Shown here: piece by piece, positions 1 through 8,451 of the stretch | Layout of the letters: the number at the start of each line of letters is the position of its first letter | How positions within the stretch are numbered: the stretch's first letter is position 1 | From: Actinomadura violacea | Lineage (GTDB): Bacteria; Actinomycetota; Actinomycetes; Streptosporangiales; Streptosporangiaceae | NCBI RefSeq assembly: GCF_017573465.1 | Contig: NZ_JAGEPF010000025.1 | Coordinates: 62,001 to 126,000 of the forward strand | Direction of reading: 5' to 3' | DNA length: 64,000 nucleotides | Notes under the pieces: generated by a model | The model's input: only the letters and a program-made list of their open reading frames with translations | Told to the model about the DNA's origin: nothing | The model's database searches: none | Made by a program: the position numbers and the translations under genes

Positions 1-1
1 C

Positions 2-589
2 GCCGTGGCCGCCGCCAACCCGCGCACGGTCGTGGTGGTGAACGCGGGCGCGCCCGTGCTGATGCCGTGGCGGGAGGAGGTCGCGGCGGTGCTGTGGGCG
101 TGGCTGCCGGGCCAGGAGGGCGGCGACGCGATCGCCGACGTCCTCACCGGCGCGGCGGAGCCGGGCGGGCGGCTGCCCACGACGTTCCCGGTGTCGGAGG
201 ACGGCATCCTGTCGCCGATCCCGGGCGAGGACGGGACGCTGCCGTACGCCGAAGGCGCTGCGATCGGCTACCGGCACTACGCGCCCGAGCAGGTCGCGTA
301 CCCGTTCGGGCACGGCCTGGGGTACACGGCGTGGGAGTACGAGTCGCTGGCGGTGTCGGACGGGACGGCGGAGGTGACGGTCCGCAACGCCGGTGACCGG
401 CCGGGGCGCGAGGTCGTCCAGTGCTACGCCTCGTCGGACGCGGTGCCGCTGCGGCTCGCCGGGTTCGCGGTCGCGGAGGCCGCGGCGGGCGAGCGGGTGA
501 CCGTCCGGGTCCCGCTGGACGAGCGGCTGCCCGGCGGGTGCGCGGTGCGCGCGGGACGGTCGATCGCGGACCTGCGGCTGACCGCCTGA
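2..589 (+). CDS. GH3-family beta-glycosidase, C-terminal part (5' truncated by window)
   Basis: The reading frame is open from the first bases and stops at 587-589, so only the last ~195 residues are present. They match the C-terminal half of glycoside hydrolase family 3 enzymes: a region with GEAEPGGRLPTTFP-like spacing (here GAAEPGGRLPTTFPVS), the YPFGHGLGYT motif that precedes the fibronectin-III-like domain, then a short FnIII-like beta domain (DGTAEVTVRNAGDRPGREVVQ). GH3 enzymes hydrolyse terminal beta-linked sugars. The N-terminal TIM barrel with the nucleophile Asp lies outside the window, so substrate cannot be judged. A very strong hairpin follows the stop. Confident for the family, not for the substrate. 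Confidence 0.88.
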   Translation, partial: AVAAANPRTVVVVNAGAPVLMPWREEVAAVLWAWLPGQEGGDAIADVLTGAAEPGGRLPTTFPVSEDGILSPIPGEDGTLPYAEGAAIGYRHYAPEQVAYPFGHGLGYTAWEYESLAVSDGTAEVTVRNAGDRPGREVVQCYASSDAVPLRLAGFAVAEAAAGERVTVRVPLDERLPGGCAVRAGRSIADLRLTA

Positions 590-600
590 GGATCGGGATC

Positions 601-651
601 GGGGCCGTGCCGGGCCGTGCGGGGGCGCTCCGCACGGCCCGGCACGGCCCC
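601..651 (+). terminator. Strong hairpin after GH3 gene
   Basis: A perfect 22-bp inverted repeat (601-622 with 630-651) encloses a 7-base loop, 12 bases after the GH3 stop. There is no T tract, as is usual for high-GC actinobacterial terminators. Confidence 0.8.
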
Positions 652-773
652 ACACCCGGTCCACCGCCGCCGACCAGGCCCGACAAAGCACCGCATCTCG
701 GGCCACCTTCGACGAGTGCCGGAATCGGCGCGCACGCGCTGGATAGCGTGTCCTCCGGACAAGGAGGTGCGCG

Positions 774-1397
774 GTGCAGATCTCCGAGCTCAGCGACCGC
801 AGCGGCCTGACGGTCCAGACGATCAAGTTCTACATCCGGGAGGGGCTGCTCCCGAAGGGCTCGGTGGTGAGCGCGACCCGCGCGGAGTACGACCACCGGC
901 ACCTGGAGCGGCTGCGGCTGATCAGCGCGCTGCGCGAGGTCGGCGACCTGCCGGTCGCGGCGATCCAGCGGATCGTCGAGGCGATCGAGGACGAGCGGGT
1001 CAGCATGCACGAGCTGTTCGGCACCGCCCAGTACGCGATCGGCCCGCACGTCGCCGCGCCGTACGACCCGCACTGGCGGGCCGCGCGGCAGGACGTCGAC
1101 GCGCTCGTCCGCGAGCTCGGCTGGACGGTCGGCGACCGCTCCCCCGCCCGCGACCTGCTCGCGCACACCTTCGTCGCGCTGCGCCGACTCGGCTTCCCGA
1201 TCACGCTCACCGATCTGCGGCCCTACGTGAAGGCCGCCGCCGAGGTCGCCGACCACGAGATCGGCCGGGTGGCCGACGGCGCGCCCCGCGTCCGGACCGT
1301 CCACACGCTGCTCGTCTCCACCGTGCTGTACGAGCAGGTCCTGACAGCGCTGCACCGGCTGGCGCAGGAGGACGCGTCCGCCCGCCGCTTCGGCTGA
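774..1397 (+). CDS. MerR-family transcriptional regulator
   Basis: A 207-residue protein starting at a GTG with AAGGAGG seven bases upstream. Residues 1-70 form a MerR winged helix-turn-helix (ISELSDRSGLTVQTIKFYIR, then EGLLPKG and the HLERLRLISALR wing). The C-terminal ~130 residues are helical and unlike the short metal-sensing MerR proteins; no Cys pair typical of metal sensing is present, so a small organic ligand or protein signal is more likely. It precedes the dehydrogenase-RidA fusion gene by about 90 bases on the same strand and could regulate it, but this is only positional inference. Confidence 0.85.
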   Translation: MQISELSDRSGLTVQTIKFYIREGLLPKGSVVSATRAEYDHRHLERLRLISALREVGDLPVAAIQRIVEAIEDERVSMHELFGTAQYAIGPHVAAPYDPHWRAARQDVDALVRELGWTVGDRSPARDLLAHTFVALRRLGFPITLTDLRPYVKAAAEVADHEIGRVADGAPRVRTVHTLLVSTVLYEQVLTALHRLAQEDASARRFG

Positions 1398-1487
1398 GGC
1401 GCCCGCGGGCCATGCGGCCCGCGCATGACAGGTCTGCGAAACCTGCGCTGGTGGCATGGCTCGGCGGCGCCTAGCGTCGGTCGCACC

Positions 1488-2720
1488 ATGACACGAATCG
1501 CTTTTCTCGGACTGGGGCGCATGGGCGTCCCGATGGCCGGCCGGCTGATCGCGGCCGGGCACGACCTGGCGGTGTGGAACCGGACCGCGAGCCGGGTTCC
1601 GGCGGACTTCGGCGCGGTCCTCGCGGCGTCGCCCGCGGCGGCCGCCGCCGGCCGCGACCTCGTCATCACGATGCTCACCGACGGCAGCGCCGTCGAGGAC
1701 GTGCTGTTCGGCCCCGGCGGGGCCGCGCCCGCGCTGGAGCCCGGCGCGGTGGTCGCCGACTTGTCGACGATCGGCCCGGACGCCGCGCGCCGCGTGCGGG
1801 ACCGGCTGCCGGACGGCGTCGGGTACCTCGACGCGCCCGTGCTGGGCAGCGTCCCGCAGGCGAAGGCGGGCGAGCTGGAGGTTCTCGCGGGCGGCACCGG
1901 CGACGACCTCGCCCGCTGCGCCGGCGCGCTGGAGGTACTCGGACGGGTCCGGCACGTGGGCCCGCCCGGGTCCGGCGCCGCGCTGAAGCTCGTCGCGAAC
2001 GGGACGCTGGTCGCGAACTTCGCCGTGCTCGGCGAGGCGCTGGCGCTCGCCGGCCGCCTCGGCCTCGACCGCGGGCTCGTGCTGGACGTGCTGTCCCGCA
2101 CGAGCGCGCAGGCGCGGCGGGTGCGGGACGCGGAACCCGGCGCGGAGCCGCGGTTCACGCTCGCGCTCGCCGCCAAGGACCTCGGCCTGGCGCTGGACGT
2201 CCCGGGCGCCCCGGACGCGGGCGTCCTCGCCGCCGCGCACGCCCGCACGTCCGCCGCCCTGGCCGACGGCCTCGGCCCGCACGACCTCATCGCACTCGCA
2301 GACCACGCAGGTAAGGACTCCCCCATGCGCGTCACGCTCGGCAACCCGGCCTCCGTCCCGCCGCCGCCGAACCCCTTCTACTCGCACACCGCGCACGTGA
2401 CGGCCGGATCGATGCTGTACGTGTCCGGGCAGATCGCGCTCACCGAGGACGGCAAGGTCGACGCGCCCGGCGACATGGCCCGCCAGTCCGAGGTGATCTT
2501 CTCGCTGCTGGAGCGGATCCTGGCGGCGCACGGCGCCGGGTTCGCCGACGTCGTCAACGTCCGGACGTTCGTCACCGACCTCGGCCGGGTCGCCGAGTAC
2601 GGGGCCGTCCGGCAGCGGTTCTTCCCGGGCGCCGCGCCCACCAGCACGACCGTCGAGGTAGCCCGGCTGTTCCACCCGGACGCCCTGCTGGAGGTCGAGG
2701 TGGTCGCCGCCCTCCCCTAG
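1488..2720 (+). CDS. 3-hydroxyisobutyrate dehydrogenase-like protein fused to a RidA domain
   Basis: A 410-residue protein starting at ATG 1488; the frame is open further upstream but those codons lack conserved sequence. Residues 1-~277 are a beta-hydroxyacid dehydrogenase of the 6-phosphogluconate dehydrogenase/HIBADH superfamily: Rossmann motif GLGRMGVPMAGRL, DAPVLGSVPQAKAG substrate segment, and the catalytic Lys in GAALKLVANGTL. Residues ~280-410 are a RidA/YjgF domain with VSGQIAL, the conserved Arg in NVRTFVTD and a C-terminal VEVEVVAAL. RidA proteins deaminate reactive enamine/imine intermediates. The junction carries an internal ATG (2325) preceded by GGTAAGGA, so RidA may also be made separately. 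The stop overlaps the convergent LysR stop by 4 bases. Confidence 0.85.
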   Translation: MTRIAFLGLGRMGVPMAGRLIAAGHDLAVWNRTASRVPADFGAVLAASPAAAAAGRDLVITMLTDGSAVEDVLFGPGGAAPALEPGAVVADLSTIGPDAARRVRDRLPDGVGYLDAPVLGSVPQAKAGELEVLAGGTGDDLARCAGALEVLGRVRHVGPPGSGAALKLVANGTLVANFAVLGEALALAGRLGLDRGLVLDVLSRTSAQARRVRDAEPGAEPRFTLALAAKDLGLALDVPGAPDAGVLAAAHARTSAALADGLGPHDLIALADHAGKDSPMRVTLGNPASVPPPPNPFYSHTAHVTAGSMLYVSGQIALTEDGKVDAPGDMARQSEVIFSLLERILAAHGAGFADVVNVRTFVTDLGRVAEYGAVRQRFFPGAAPTSTTVEVARLFHPDALLEVEVVAALP

Positions 2721-3625
2721 CCGAGCTCGGCGGCGACGGCCCGCAGGTCGTCCAGGAAGGCGGTGACCGCCGGGGACCTGCGGGCGTGCCGCCCGACGGC
2801 GGCGTGCACGGCGCGGCTCGGCTGCTCGGGGGCGAGCGGCCGCAGCACGACGCCGTCGCGCGCCGCCGCTGCCGCCGCGAGCGCGGGCACGAGGGTGACG
2901 CCGAACCCGGCCGCGACCAGGCCCAGCTTGGAGATCCATTCGGCGACCCGCAGCGGGGTGCGCGGCTCGAACCCGGCCGCCTCGCAGCGCGCGCGCAGCG
3001 CGGCAACCGCTTCGGGGGCGTCGGCGACGATCCACGCGTCGCCGGCCAGGCCGTCCAGCGGGACGCGGCGCCGCGCGGCGAGCGGGTGCCCGGACGGCAG
3101 CGCGACGAGCAGCGCGTCGTCCAGCAGCGGCACCAGGTCGCCGGCGGGCAGCGCGGGGACGACGTGGGTGCTGACGACGGCGATGTCGAGGTCGCCGCCG
3201 TCCAGCATCGCCAGCAGCCGGTCGGTGGTCCCCTCGCGCAGCGCGAGCCGCACGCCGGGGTGCCGGTCGCGGAACCGGGCGAGGGCCTGCGGGACCAGCG
3301 CCGCGTTCGCGGTGGGGAACGCGCCGAGCCGCAGCGTCCCGGTGTCGAGACGGCGCAGCCCCTCCATCGCCTGGACGGTGTCGGCGAGCCGGTCGAGCAG
3401 CGCGCGGGCGTGCGGGAGCAGGTGCTCGCCGGCGGGTGTCGGCCGCACCCCGCGGGCGCCGCGCGCGAACAGCTCGACGCCGCAGGCGTCCTCCAGCGCG
3501 GCGACCTGCCGGGACACCGCCGACTGGGTGTAGCCGCCCGCGGAGGCGGCGGCGGTGAACGAGCCGAGGTCGGCGACGGCGACGAAGGTGCGCAGCAGCA
3601 GCGGATCGAGCGAATCGGCGCGCAT
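2717..3625 (-). CDS. LysR-family transcriptional regulator
   Basis: A 302-residue LysR-type regulator. I place the start at ATG 3625 (MRADSLDPLLLRTFVAVADL), since the open frame upstream encodes no conserved residues. Residues ~6-65 are the winged HTH (GSFTAAASAGGYTQSAVSRQ, VAALEDACGVELFAR); residues ~95-300 are the periplasmic-binding-like effector domain. It is convergent with the dehydrogenase-RidA gene (tail overlap at 2717-2720) and divergent from the SAM hydrolase gene starting at 3718. LysR proteins usually control the divergent neighbour, so the SAM hydrolase/ABC importer operon is the natural candidate target. Confidence 0.88.
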   Translation of the reverse strand: MRADSLDPLLLRTFVAVADLGSFTAAASAGGYTQSAVSRQVAALEDACGVELFARGARGVRPTPAGEHLLPHARALLDRLADTVQAMEGLRRLDTGTLRLGAFPTANAALVPQALARFRDRHPGVRLALREGTTDRLLAMLDGGDLDIAVVSTHVVPALPAGDLVPLLDDALLVALPSGHPLAARRRVPLDGLAGDAWIVADAPEAVAALRARCEAAGFEPRTPLRVAEWISKLGLVAAGFGVTLVPALAAAAAARDGVVLRPLAPEQPSRAVHAAVGRHARRSPAVTAFLDDLRAVAAELG

Positions 3626-3717
3626 CCCCGGAGCATACGGGCCGGTTCGGTCACGAGATCCCGCTTGGTAGGCTGACGCTCCTCTCCACGTTCCCGCAGG
3701 TCCCACCGAGGTCGCCC

Positions 3718-4554
3718 ATGTCCGGAAGCCGCCCGTTCGTCAGCATCGCCACCGACTTCGGCGCCGCCTACACCTCGATCTGCGCCGGCGTGGTGTACAC
3801 GATCGCGCCCGACGCGAACGTGCTGGTGCTCAGCGACGAGATCACCCCGTTCGACGTGGTCGAGGGCGCCATGCTGCTGCGGCAGGCGCTGCCGTACCTG
3901 CCGGTCGGCGTGCACACCGGCATCGTGGACCCGGGCGTCGGGACGCCGCGCCGCCCCGTGGCGATCGAGACCGGGCGCGGCGACGTGCTGGTCGGCCCGG
4001 ACAACGGGCTGCTGGTGCCGGCCGCGGAGGCGCTCGGCGGGATCGTCCGGGCGCACGCGCTGGAGAACCCGGCGTACCGGCTGCCGCGGGTGTCGACGTC
4101 GTTCCACGGGCGGGACATCTTCTCCCCCGCCGCCGCGCACGTCGCGGCGGGCGTGGCCGTGGCCGACCTCGGCCCGGCGGTCGAGCCGCTGCCGCTGGAC
4201 CTGCCCGCGCCGGTCGCGGGCGACGGGGAGCTGACCGTCCCCGTGCTGTACACCGACCGGTTCGGCAGCCTCGTGCTGGGCGCGGAGCGCGACGATCTCG
4301 CCGCCGCGTTCGGCGCGCTGGAGCCCGGCACGCCCCTCGACGTCGAGTGGAGCGTTCCAGACGGGACGCCGCGGACCGCCCGCGTCCCGTTCCAGCTGAC
4401 CTTCGGCAGCGTCGCCGTGGGCGAGCCGCTGCTGTGGACCGACTCCTCGGGCTGGCTCGGCCTCGGCGTCAACCAGGGCCGGGCCGCGGACGTCCTCGGT
4501 CTGACCGGCGCGCGCACCCTCACCCTGCGCACCCTCACCGGCCCGCGTTCTTGA
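3718..4554 (+). CDS. SAM hydrolase / S-adenosyl-L-methionine hydroxide adenosyltransferase family (DUF62)
   Basis: A 278-residue member of the DUF62 family, which cleaves S-adenosylmethionine with hydroxide to adenosine and methionine. Visible signatures are IATDFG near the N-terminus, HTGIVDPGVGTPRRP, the GPDNGLLVPAAEAL loop and the SFHGRDIFSPAAAHVA segment, followed by the smaller C-terminal beta domain. Bacterial fluorinases and chlorinases share this fold but are rare, and nothing here points to halogenation. The gene is followed after 32 bases by a polar amino acid ABC importer on the same strand, so methionine or adenosine handling may be linked to uptake. Confidence 0.86.
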   Translation: MSGSRPFVSIATDFGAAYTSICAGVVYTIAPDANVLVLSDEITPFDVVEGAMLLRQALPYLPVGVHTGIVDPGVGTPRRPVAIETGRGDVLVGPDNGLLVPAAEALGGIVRAHALENPAYRLPRVSTSFHGRDIFSPAAAHVAAGVAVADLGPAVEPLPLDLPAPVAGDGELTVPVLYTDRFGSLVLGAERDDLAAAFGALEPGTPLDVEWSVPDGTPRTARVPFQLTFGSVAVGEPLLWTDSSGWLGLGVNQGRAADVLGLTGARTLTLRTLTGPRS

Positions 4555-4586
4555 CCACGCAACACCCCACCGCTGGAGGCACCCCC

Positions 4587-5462
4587 GTGACCCGCCGCCC
4601 CCTCGTGGCCGCCCTGACCGGCATCGCCGCGCTCACCCTCGCCGTCACCGCCTGCGCCCCGCAGGACGACGGCGGCTCCGACGCCTCGGCGAGCAAGAGC
4701 CCCGCCTCCTGCACCAAGGACACGCTGCCGCTGAAGACCGCCGGCAAGCTGACGGTCGCGACCGACAAGCCGGCGTTCGAGCCCTGGTTCAAGGACGACG
4801 CCCCGTCCAACGGGCAGGGCTTCGAGAGCGCGGTCGCCTACGCGGTCGCCGGCAAGCTCGGCTTCACCAAGGACCAGGTCGCCTGGACGACCCAGTCGTT
4901 CGAGTCGTCCTACGCGCCGGGGCCGAAGAACTTCGACTTCGACATCAACCAGATCTCCGCCACCCCGGCGCGCGAGAAGGCCGTGACGTTCAGCGACGGC
5001 TACTACGACGTGCAGCAGGGCGTCGTGGCGCTGAAGAACGGCAAGTACGCGAACGCGACGGGCATCGCGGAGCTGAAGAAGGCCCGCATCGCCGTGCAGG
5101 TCGGCACGACCGCGCTGCAGGCGGTGCAGAACCAGATCAAGCCGGACTCCCAGCCGAAGATCTTCAACACCCAGATCGACGCGGTGAACGCGCTGAAGAA
5201 CAAGCAGGTCGACGTGCTGCTGGTGGACCTGCCGACCGCGTTCTACGTCACCGCCGCGCAGATCGACGGCTCGAAGATCGTCGGGCAGCTGCCGCAGACC
5301 GAGGGCGGCAGCACCGAGCACTTCGGGCTGCTGATGGAGAAGGGCAGCAAGCTGGTCGGGTGCCTGAACCAGGCGATCGGCCAGCTCAAGTCGTCCGGCG
5401 AGCTGGCCAAGATCCAGCAGCAATGGCTGACCTCGTCGGCCGGCGCGCCCGTCCTGAAGTGA
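4587..5462 (+). CDS. ABC transporter substrate-binding lipoprotein, polar amino acid type
   Basis: A 291-residue extracytoplasmic solute-binding protein. The GTG at 4587 is preceded by GGAGG and gives a signal peptide ending in a lipobox (LAVTAC), so the mature protein is lipid-anchored at Cys. The rest is a type II periplasmic-binding fold of the His/Glu/Gln/Arg family: KLTVATDKPAFEPWF, GFESAVAYAVA, DFDINQISATPAREK (the usual NG..T.ER position) and a C-terminal LKSSGELAKIQQQW helix. It opens the importer genes; the permease starts 8 bases after its stop. Confidence 0.92.
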   Translation: MTRRPLVAALTGIAALTLAVTACAPQDDGGSDASASKSPASCTKDTLPLKTAGKLTVATDKPAFEPWFKDDAPSNGQGFESAVAYAVAGKLGFTKDQVAWTTQSFESSYAPGPKNFDFDINQISATPAREKAVTFSDGYYDVQQGVVALKNGKYANATGIAELKKARIAVQVGTTALQAVQNQIKPDSQPKIFNTQIDAVNALKNKQVDVLLVDLPTAFYVTAAQIDGSKIVGQLPQTEGGSTEHFGLLMEKGSKLVGCLNQAIGQLKSSGELAKIQQQWLTSSAGAPVLK

Positions 5463-5469
5463 CCGCCCG

Positions 5470-6342
5470 GTGACCGCGCAGGCGGGCGGCGAGGCCGCCT
5501 GGGTCAAGAGCGAGCGGCAGCTGGACCGGGAGGCCCGGCGCCGCCGCGCCGGCGTCCGGTCCGGCTCCGTCGCGGCGGCCTCGACCGTGCTGTTCGTGGC
5601 GGTCGTGCTGGTCGTCGTGGTGACGTCGCCCGGCTGGCCGCGCGTGCACGAGACGTTCTTCAACTGGGGCGAGTTCACGAACGCGTTCCCGGACGTGCTG
5701 CGCGGCTTCTGGCTGAACGTACGGATCTTCCTGATCGCCGAGCCGGTGATCCTGGTGCTGGGCCTGCTCGTGGCGCTCGCGCGCGGGCTGCGCAATCCGC
5801 TGTTCTTCCCGCTGCGGGCGCTGGCCGTCGCCTACACCGACGTGTTCCGCGGCATCCCGACGATCCTGCTGGTGTACCTGGTCGGGTTCGGGCTGCCGGC
5901 GCTGCGGCTGCAGGGCGTCCCGGACAGCCCGGCGGTGCTCGGCGGGTTCGCGCTCGTGCTGTCCTACGGCGCGTACGTCGCGGAGGTGTTCCGCGCGGGC
6001 ATCGACTCGATCCATCCGAGCCAGCGCGCCGCGGCCCGGTCGCTCGGCCTCAGCAAGACCCAGAGCCTGCGGTTCGTGGTGCTGCCGCAGGCGGTGCGCC
6101 GGGTCGTCCCGCCGCTGCTGAACGACTTCGCGTCGCTGCAGAAGGACACCGCGCTCGTCGCGGTGCTCGGCCCGCTGGAGGCGCTGCGGCAGGCGCAGAT
6201 CCATTCGGCGACGAACTTCAACTACACGCCCTACCTGGCCACGGCGGTGCTGTTCGTCGCGCTGACGGTGCCGATGGCCCGGTTCACCGACCACCTCGCG
6301 GCGCGCGCCGAGCGCCGCCGCGCCCCCGGAGGCGGCACATGA
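5470..6342 (+). CDS. Polar amino acid ABC transporter permease
   Basis: A 290-residue inner-membrane permease of the HisM/GlnP family. After a charged N-terminal cytoplasmic stretch (about 30 residues) there is one TM helix near residues 35-55 and then the conserved core with the EAA loop (YVAEVFRAGIDSIHPSQRAAARSLGLS) that contacts the ATPase, followed by LPQAVRRVVPPLLNDF. Its start is a GTG 8 bases after the binding-protein stop and its end overlaps the ATPase start (ATGA at 6339-6342), so the three genes are translationally coupled. Confidence 0.93.
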   Translation: MTAQAGGEAAWVKSERQLDREARRRRAGVRSGSVAAASTVLFVAVVLVVVVTSPGWPRVHETFFNWGEFTNAFPDVLRGFWLNVRIFLIAEPVILVLGLLVALARGLRNPLFFPLRALAVAYTDVFRGIPTILLVYLVGFGLPALRLQGVPDSPAVLGGFALVLSYGAYVAEVFRAGIDSIHPSQRAAARSLGLSKTQSLRFVVLPQAVRRVVPPLLNDFASLQKDTALVAVLGPLEALRQAQIHSATNFNYTPYLATAVLFVALTVPMARFTDHLAARAERRRAPGGGT

Positions 6343-7088
6343 TCGGTCCGCTGCTGCGCGTCGAAGGCGTCTGGAAGACCTACCACGCGCACCCGGTGCT
6401 GCGCGGCGTCGACCTGGACGTCGCGGCGCACGAGGTCGTCTGCCTCATCGGCGCGTCCGGGTCGGGCAAGTCGACGCTGCTGCGCTGCGTGAACGTGCTG
6501 GAGACGGTGGACGACGGCGCGATCTTCCTGGAGGGCGACGACATCACCGACCCGGACGCCGACCCCGACGAGGTCCGCAAGCGGATCGGGATGGTGTTCC
6601 AGTCCTACAACCTGTTCCCGCACATGTCGGTGCTGGACAACATCACGCTCTCGCCCGTGCGGGTGCACAAGCGGCCGAAGGCGGAGGCCACCGAGCAGGC
6701 CCGCGAGCTGCTGAAGCGGTTCGGGCTCGCCGACAAGGCCGGCGAGTACCCCGACCGGCTGTCGGGCGGCCAGCAGCAGCGCGTCGCGATCATCCGGGCG
6801 ATGGCGACCCGGCCGAGCCTGCTGCTGCTGGACGAGGTGACCTCCGCGCTCGACCCGGAGCTGGTCACCGAGGTGATGGGGATCATCCGGGAGCTGAAGG
6901 AGTCCGGGATGACGATGGTCCTGGCGACCCACGAGATGGGGTTCGCCCGCGACATCGCCGACACGGTCTGCTTCCTGTCCGACGGCGTGCTGCTGGAGCG
7001 CGGCCCGGCCGAGCAGATCTTCGAGGACCCCGCCGAACCGCGGACCCGCGAGTTCCTGCGCCGCGTCCTCGAATCGCGCCGGCTCTAG
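6339..7088 (+). CDS. Polar amino acid ABC transporter ATP-binding protein
   Basis: A 249-residue ATPase of the GlnQ/HisP type. Walker A GASGSGKST, Q-loop VFQSYNLFPH, ABC signature LSGGQQQRV, Walker B LLLLDEVTSALDP and the H-loop LATHEMGFARD are all intact. It powers import through the upstream permease. The start overlaps the permease stop by 4 bases and a NUDIX hydrolase gene begins 10 bases after its stop. Confidence 0.95.
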   Translation: MIGPLLRVEGVWKTYHAHPVLRGVDLDVAAHEVVCLIGASGSGKSTLLRCVNVLETVDDGAIFLEGDDITDPDADPDEVRKRIGMVFQSYNLFPHMSVLDNITLSPVRVHKRPKAEATEQARELLKRFGLADKAGEYPDRLSGGQQQRVAIIRAMATRPSLLLLDEVTSALDPELVTEVMGIIRELKESGMTMVLATHEMGFARDIADTVCFLSDGVLLERGPAEQIFEDPAEPRTREFLRRVLESRRL

Positions 7089-7098
7089 GCTGGGCGCT

Positions 7099-7497
7099 GT
7101 GGCGGATCTGGACGTGGTGGCGTGGGTGCGGGTCGTGGACGGGCGGCTGCTGACCGTCCGGTCGCGGGGCCGCGACCTGCTGTACCTGCCCGGCGGCAAG
7201 CGCGAGCCGGGCGAGGACGACTGGGCGGCGCTGTCCCGCGAGGTCCGCGAGGAGCTGGGCGTCGAGCTGGACCGGGCGTCGTTGCGCGAGCTGGGCGTGG
7301 TCCGCGCGCCCGCGCACGACCAGCCGGACTACACGCACGCGCGGATGGCGTGCTTCACCGCGGCGTGCCGCGGGCCGATCGCGGCGTCCGGCGAGGTGGA
7401 CGAGTACCTCTACCTCGCGCCGTCCGACCGGCATCTGCTCGCGCCGGCGTCGCGGTCGGCGCTCGATCTGGCATTGGCCCACGGCCTGATCGGCTGA
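7099..7497 (+). CDS. NUDIX hydrolase
   Basis: A 132-residue single-domain NUDIX protein. The complete NUDIX box is visible at about residues 34-56 (GKREPGEDDWAALSREVREE followed by LGV), giving G-x5-E-x7-RE-x2-EE-x-G. These proteins hydrolyse nucleoside diphosphates linked to another moiety; a beta-strand opening (DVVAWVRVVDGRLLTVRSRG) is typical of housecleaning or MutT-like members. It starts with GTG 10 bases after the ABC ATPase and may be co-transcribed, but no functional link is evident. Confidence 0.9.
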   Translation: MADLDVVAWVRVVDGRLLTVRSRGRDLLYLPGGKREPGEDDWAALSREVREELGVELDRASLRELGVVRAPAHDQPDYTHARMACFTAACRGPIAASGEVDEYLYLAPSDRHLLAPASRSALDLALAHGLIG

Positions 7498-7581
7498 GCA
7501 TCGCCCGAATCACGCCAATTCGCGGGCGGACCCCGTTAGGATCCGGCTGAATCCGAGATCTCCTCACATCCGGGGCCCCGC

Positions 7582-8424
7582 ATGGCGCACGTGCACCATT
7601 TCTCCTACGGGCCGCTCACGCCCGCGGCCGCGTACCTGATGTCGTTCGTCGGCTCGTTCCTCGGGCTGCTGTGCACGTCGCGCGCCCGCGCGTCCACCGG
7701 GCGGTCGCGCGCGTCCTGGCTGTCGCTCGCGGCGCTCGCCATCGGCGGGACGGGCATCTGGGTGATGCACTTCATCGCGATGCTCGGCTTCAGCGTCTCG
7801 GGCATGCCGATCCGCTACAACGTGCCGGTGACGCTGCTGAGCTGCCTGACCGCCATCGTGGTCGTCGCGGTCGGGCTGTTCATCATCGGCTTCGGCGGGT
7901 CCGGCACGGGCGTGATCGTCACGGGCGGGGTGGTCATGGGGATCGGGGTGGTGAGCATGCACTACTCCGGGATGGCCGCGATGAACATGTCCGGGCACAT
8001 CGGCTACCAGCCCGGCCTGGTGGCGCTGTCCGTGGTGATCGCGCTCGTGGCGGCCACCGCGGCACTGTGGTTCTGCCTGCGCGTGCGGGGCCTGTGGGCG
8101 ACGGCCGGGGCCGCGCTCATCATGGGCGTCGCGGTCACCGGCATGCACTACACCGGCATGGCCGCCATGCGGATCACCATGCACCCGGGCATGCCCGCGC
8201 CGACCGGCGCCACGGCGTCGGACTTCCTGATCCCGCTGATCGGCGGCATCGCGGCGGTGTCGATCACGCTGCTGGTCATCATCGCGATGGCGCCGAGCGA
8301 GGACGAGATCCGGGCCGACGCCCAGTTCCAGGAGCGCATCGCGGCGCGACGGGCCGGAGTCCCCGAGCCGGGCTCGGACGCCTCCCGTCCGCGGAGCGCG
8401 GGCGACCCCTTCGACGCCCGCTGA
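7582..8424 (+). CDS. MHYT-domain integral membrane protein
   Basis: A 280-residue membrane protein with about seven hydrophobic helices. It carries the repeated MHYT-type motifs MHFIAML, MHYSGMAAM and MHYTGMAAM on alternating helices. The MHYT domain is proposed to bind a metal, probably copper, and to sense oxygen, CO or NO. Unlike many MHYT proteins it has no attached GGDEF, EAL or kinase domain; the C-terminal ~45 residues form a charged cytoplasmic tail. The true role is unknown. Confidence 0.9.
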   Translation: MAHVHHFSYGPLTPAAAYLMSFVGSFLGLLCTSRARASTGRSRASWLSLAALAIGGTGIWVMHFIAMLGFSVSGMPIRYNVPVTLLSCLTAIVVVAVGLFIIGFGGSGTGVIVTGGVVMGIGVVSMHYSGMAAMNMSGHIGYQPGLVALSVVIALVAATAALWFCLRVRGLWATAGAALIMGVAVTGMHYTGMAAMRITMHPGMPAPTGATASDFLIPLIGGIAAVSITLLVIIAMAPSEDEIRADAQFQERIAARRAGVPEPGSDASRPRSAGDPFDAR

Positions 8425-8451
8425 CGCCCGGCGGCCGGCGCGCCGCGCCGT

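Noticed and set aside
144..3035. Long minus-strand open frame (963 codons) across the GH3, MerR and dehydrogenase genes
   Set aside because: High GC leaves antisense frames open. The translation is Arg/Pro/Gly-rich with no domain, and the opposite strand has recognisable genes.
3718..4554. Fluorinase or chlorinase
   Set aside because: The fold is shared, but ordinary SAM hydrolases are far more common and no halogenation-related genes are nearby.
3768..5795. Long minus-strand open frame opposite the SAM hydrolase and ABC importer genes
   Set aside because: Codon use and low-complexity translation show it is a shadow of the plus-strand genes.
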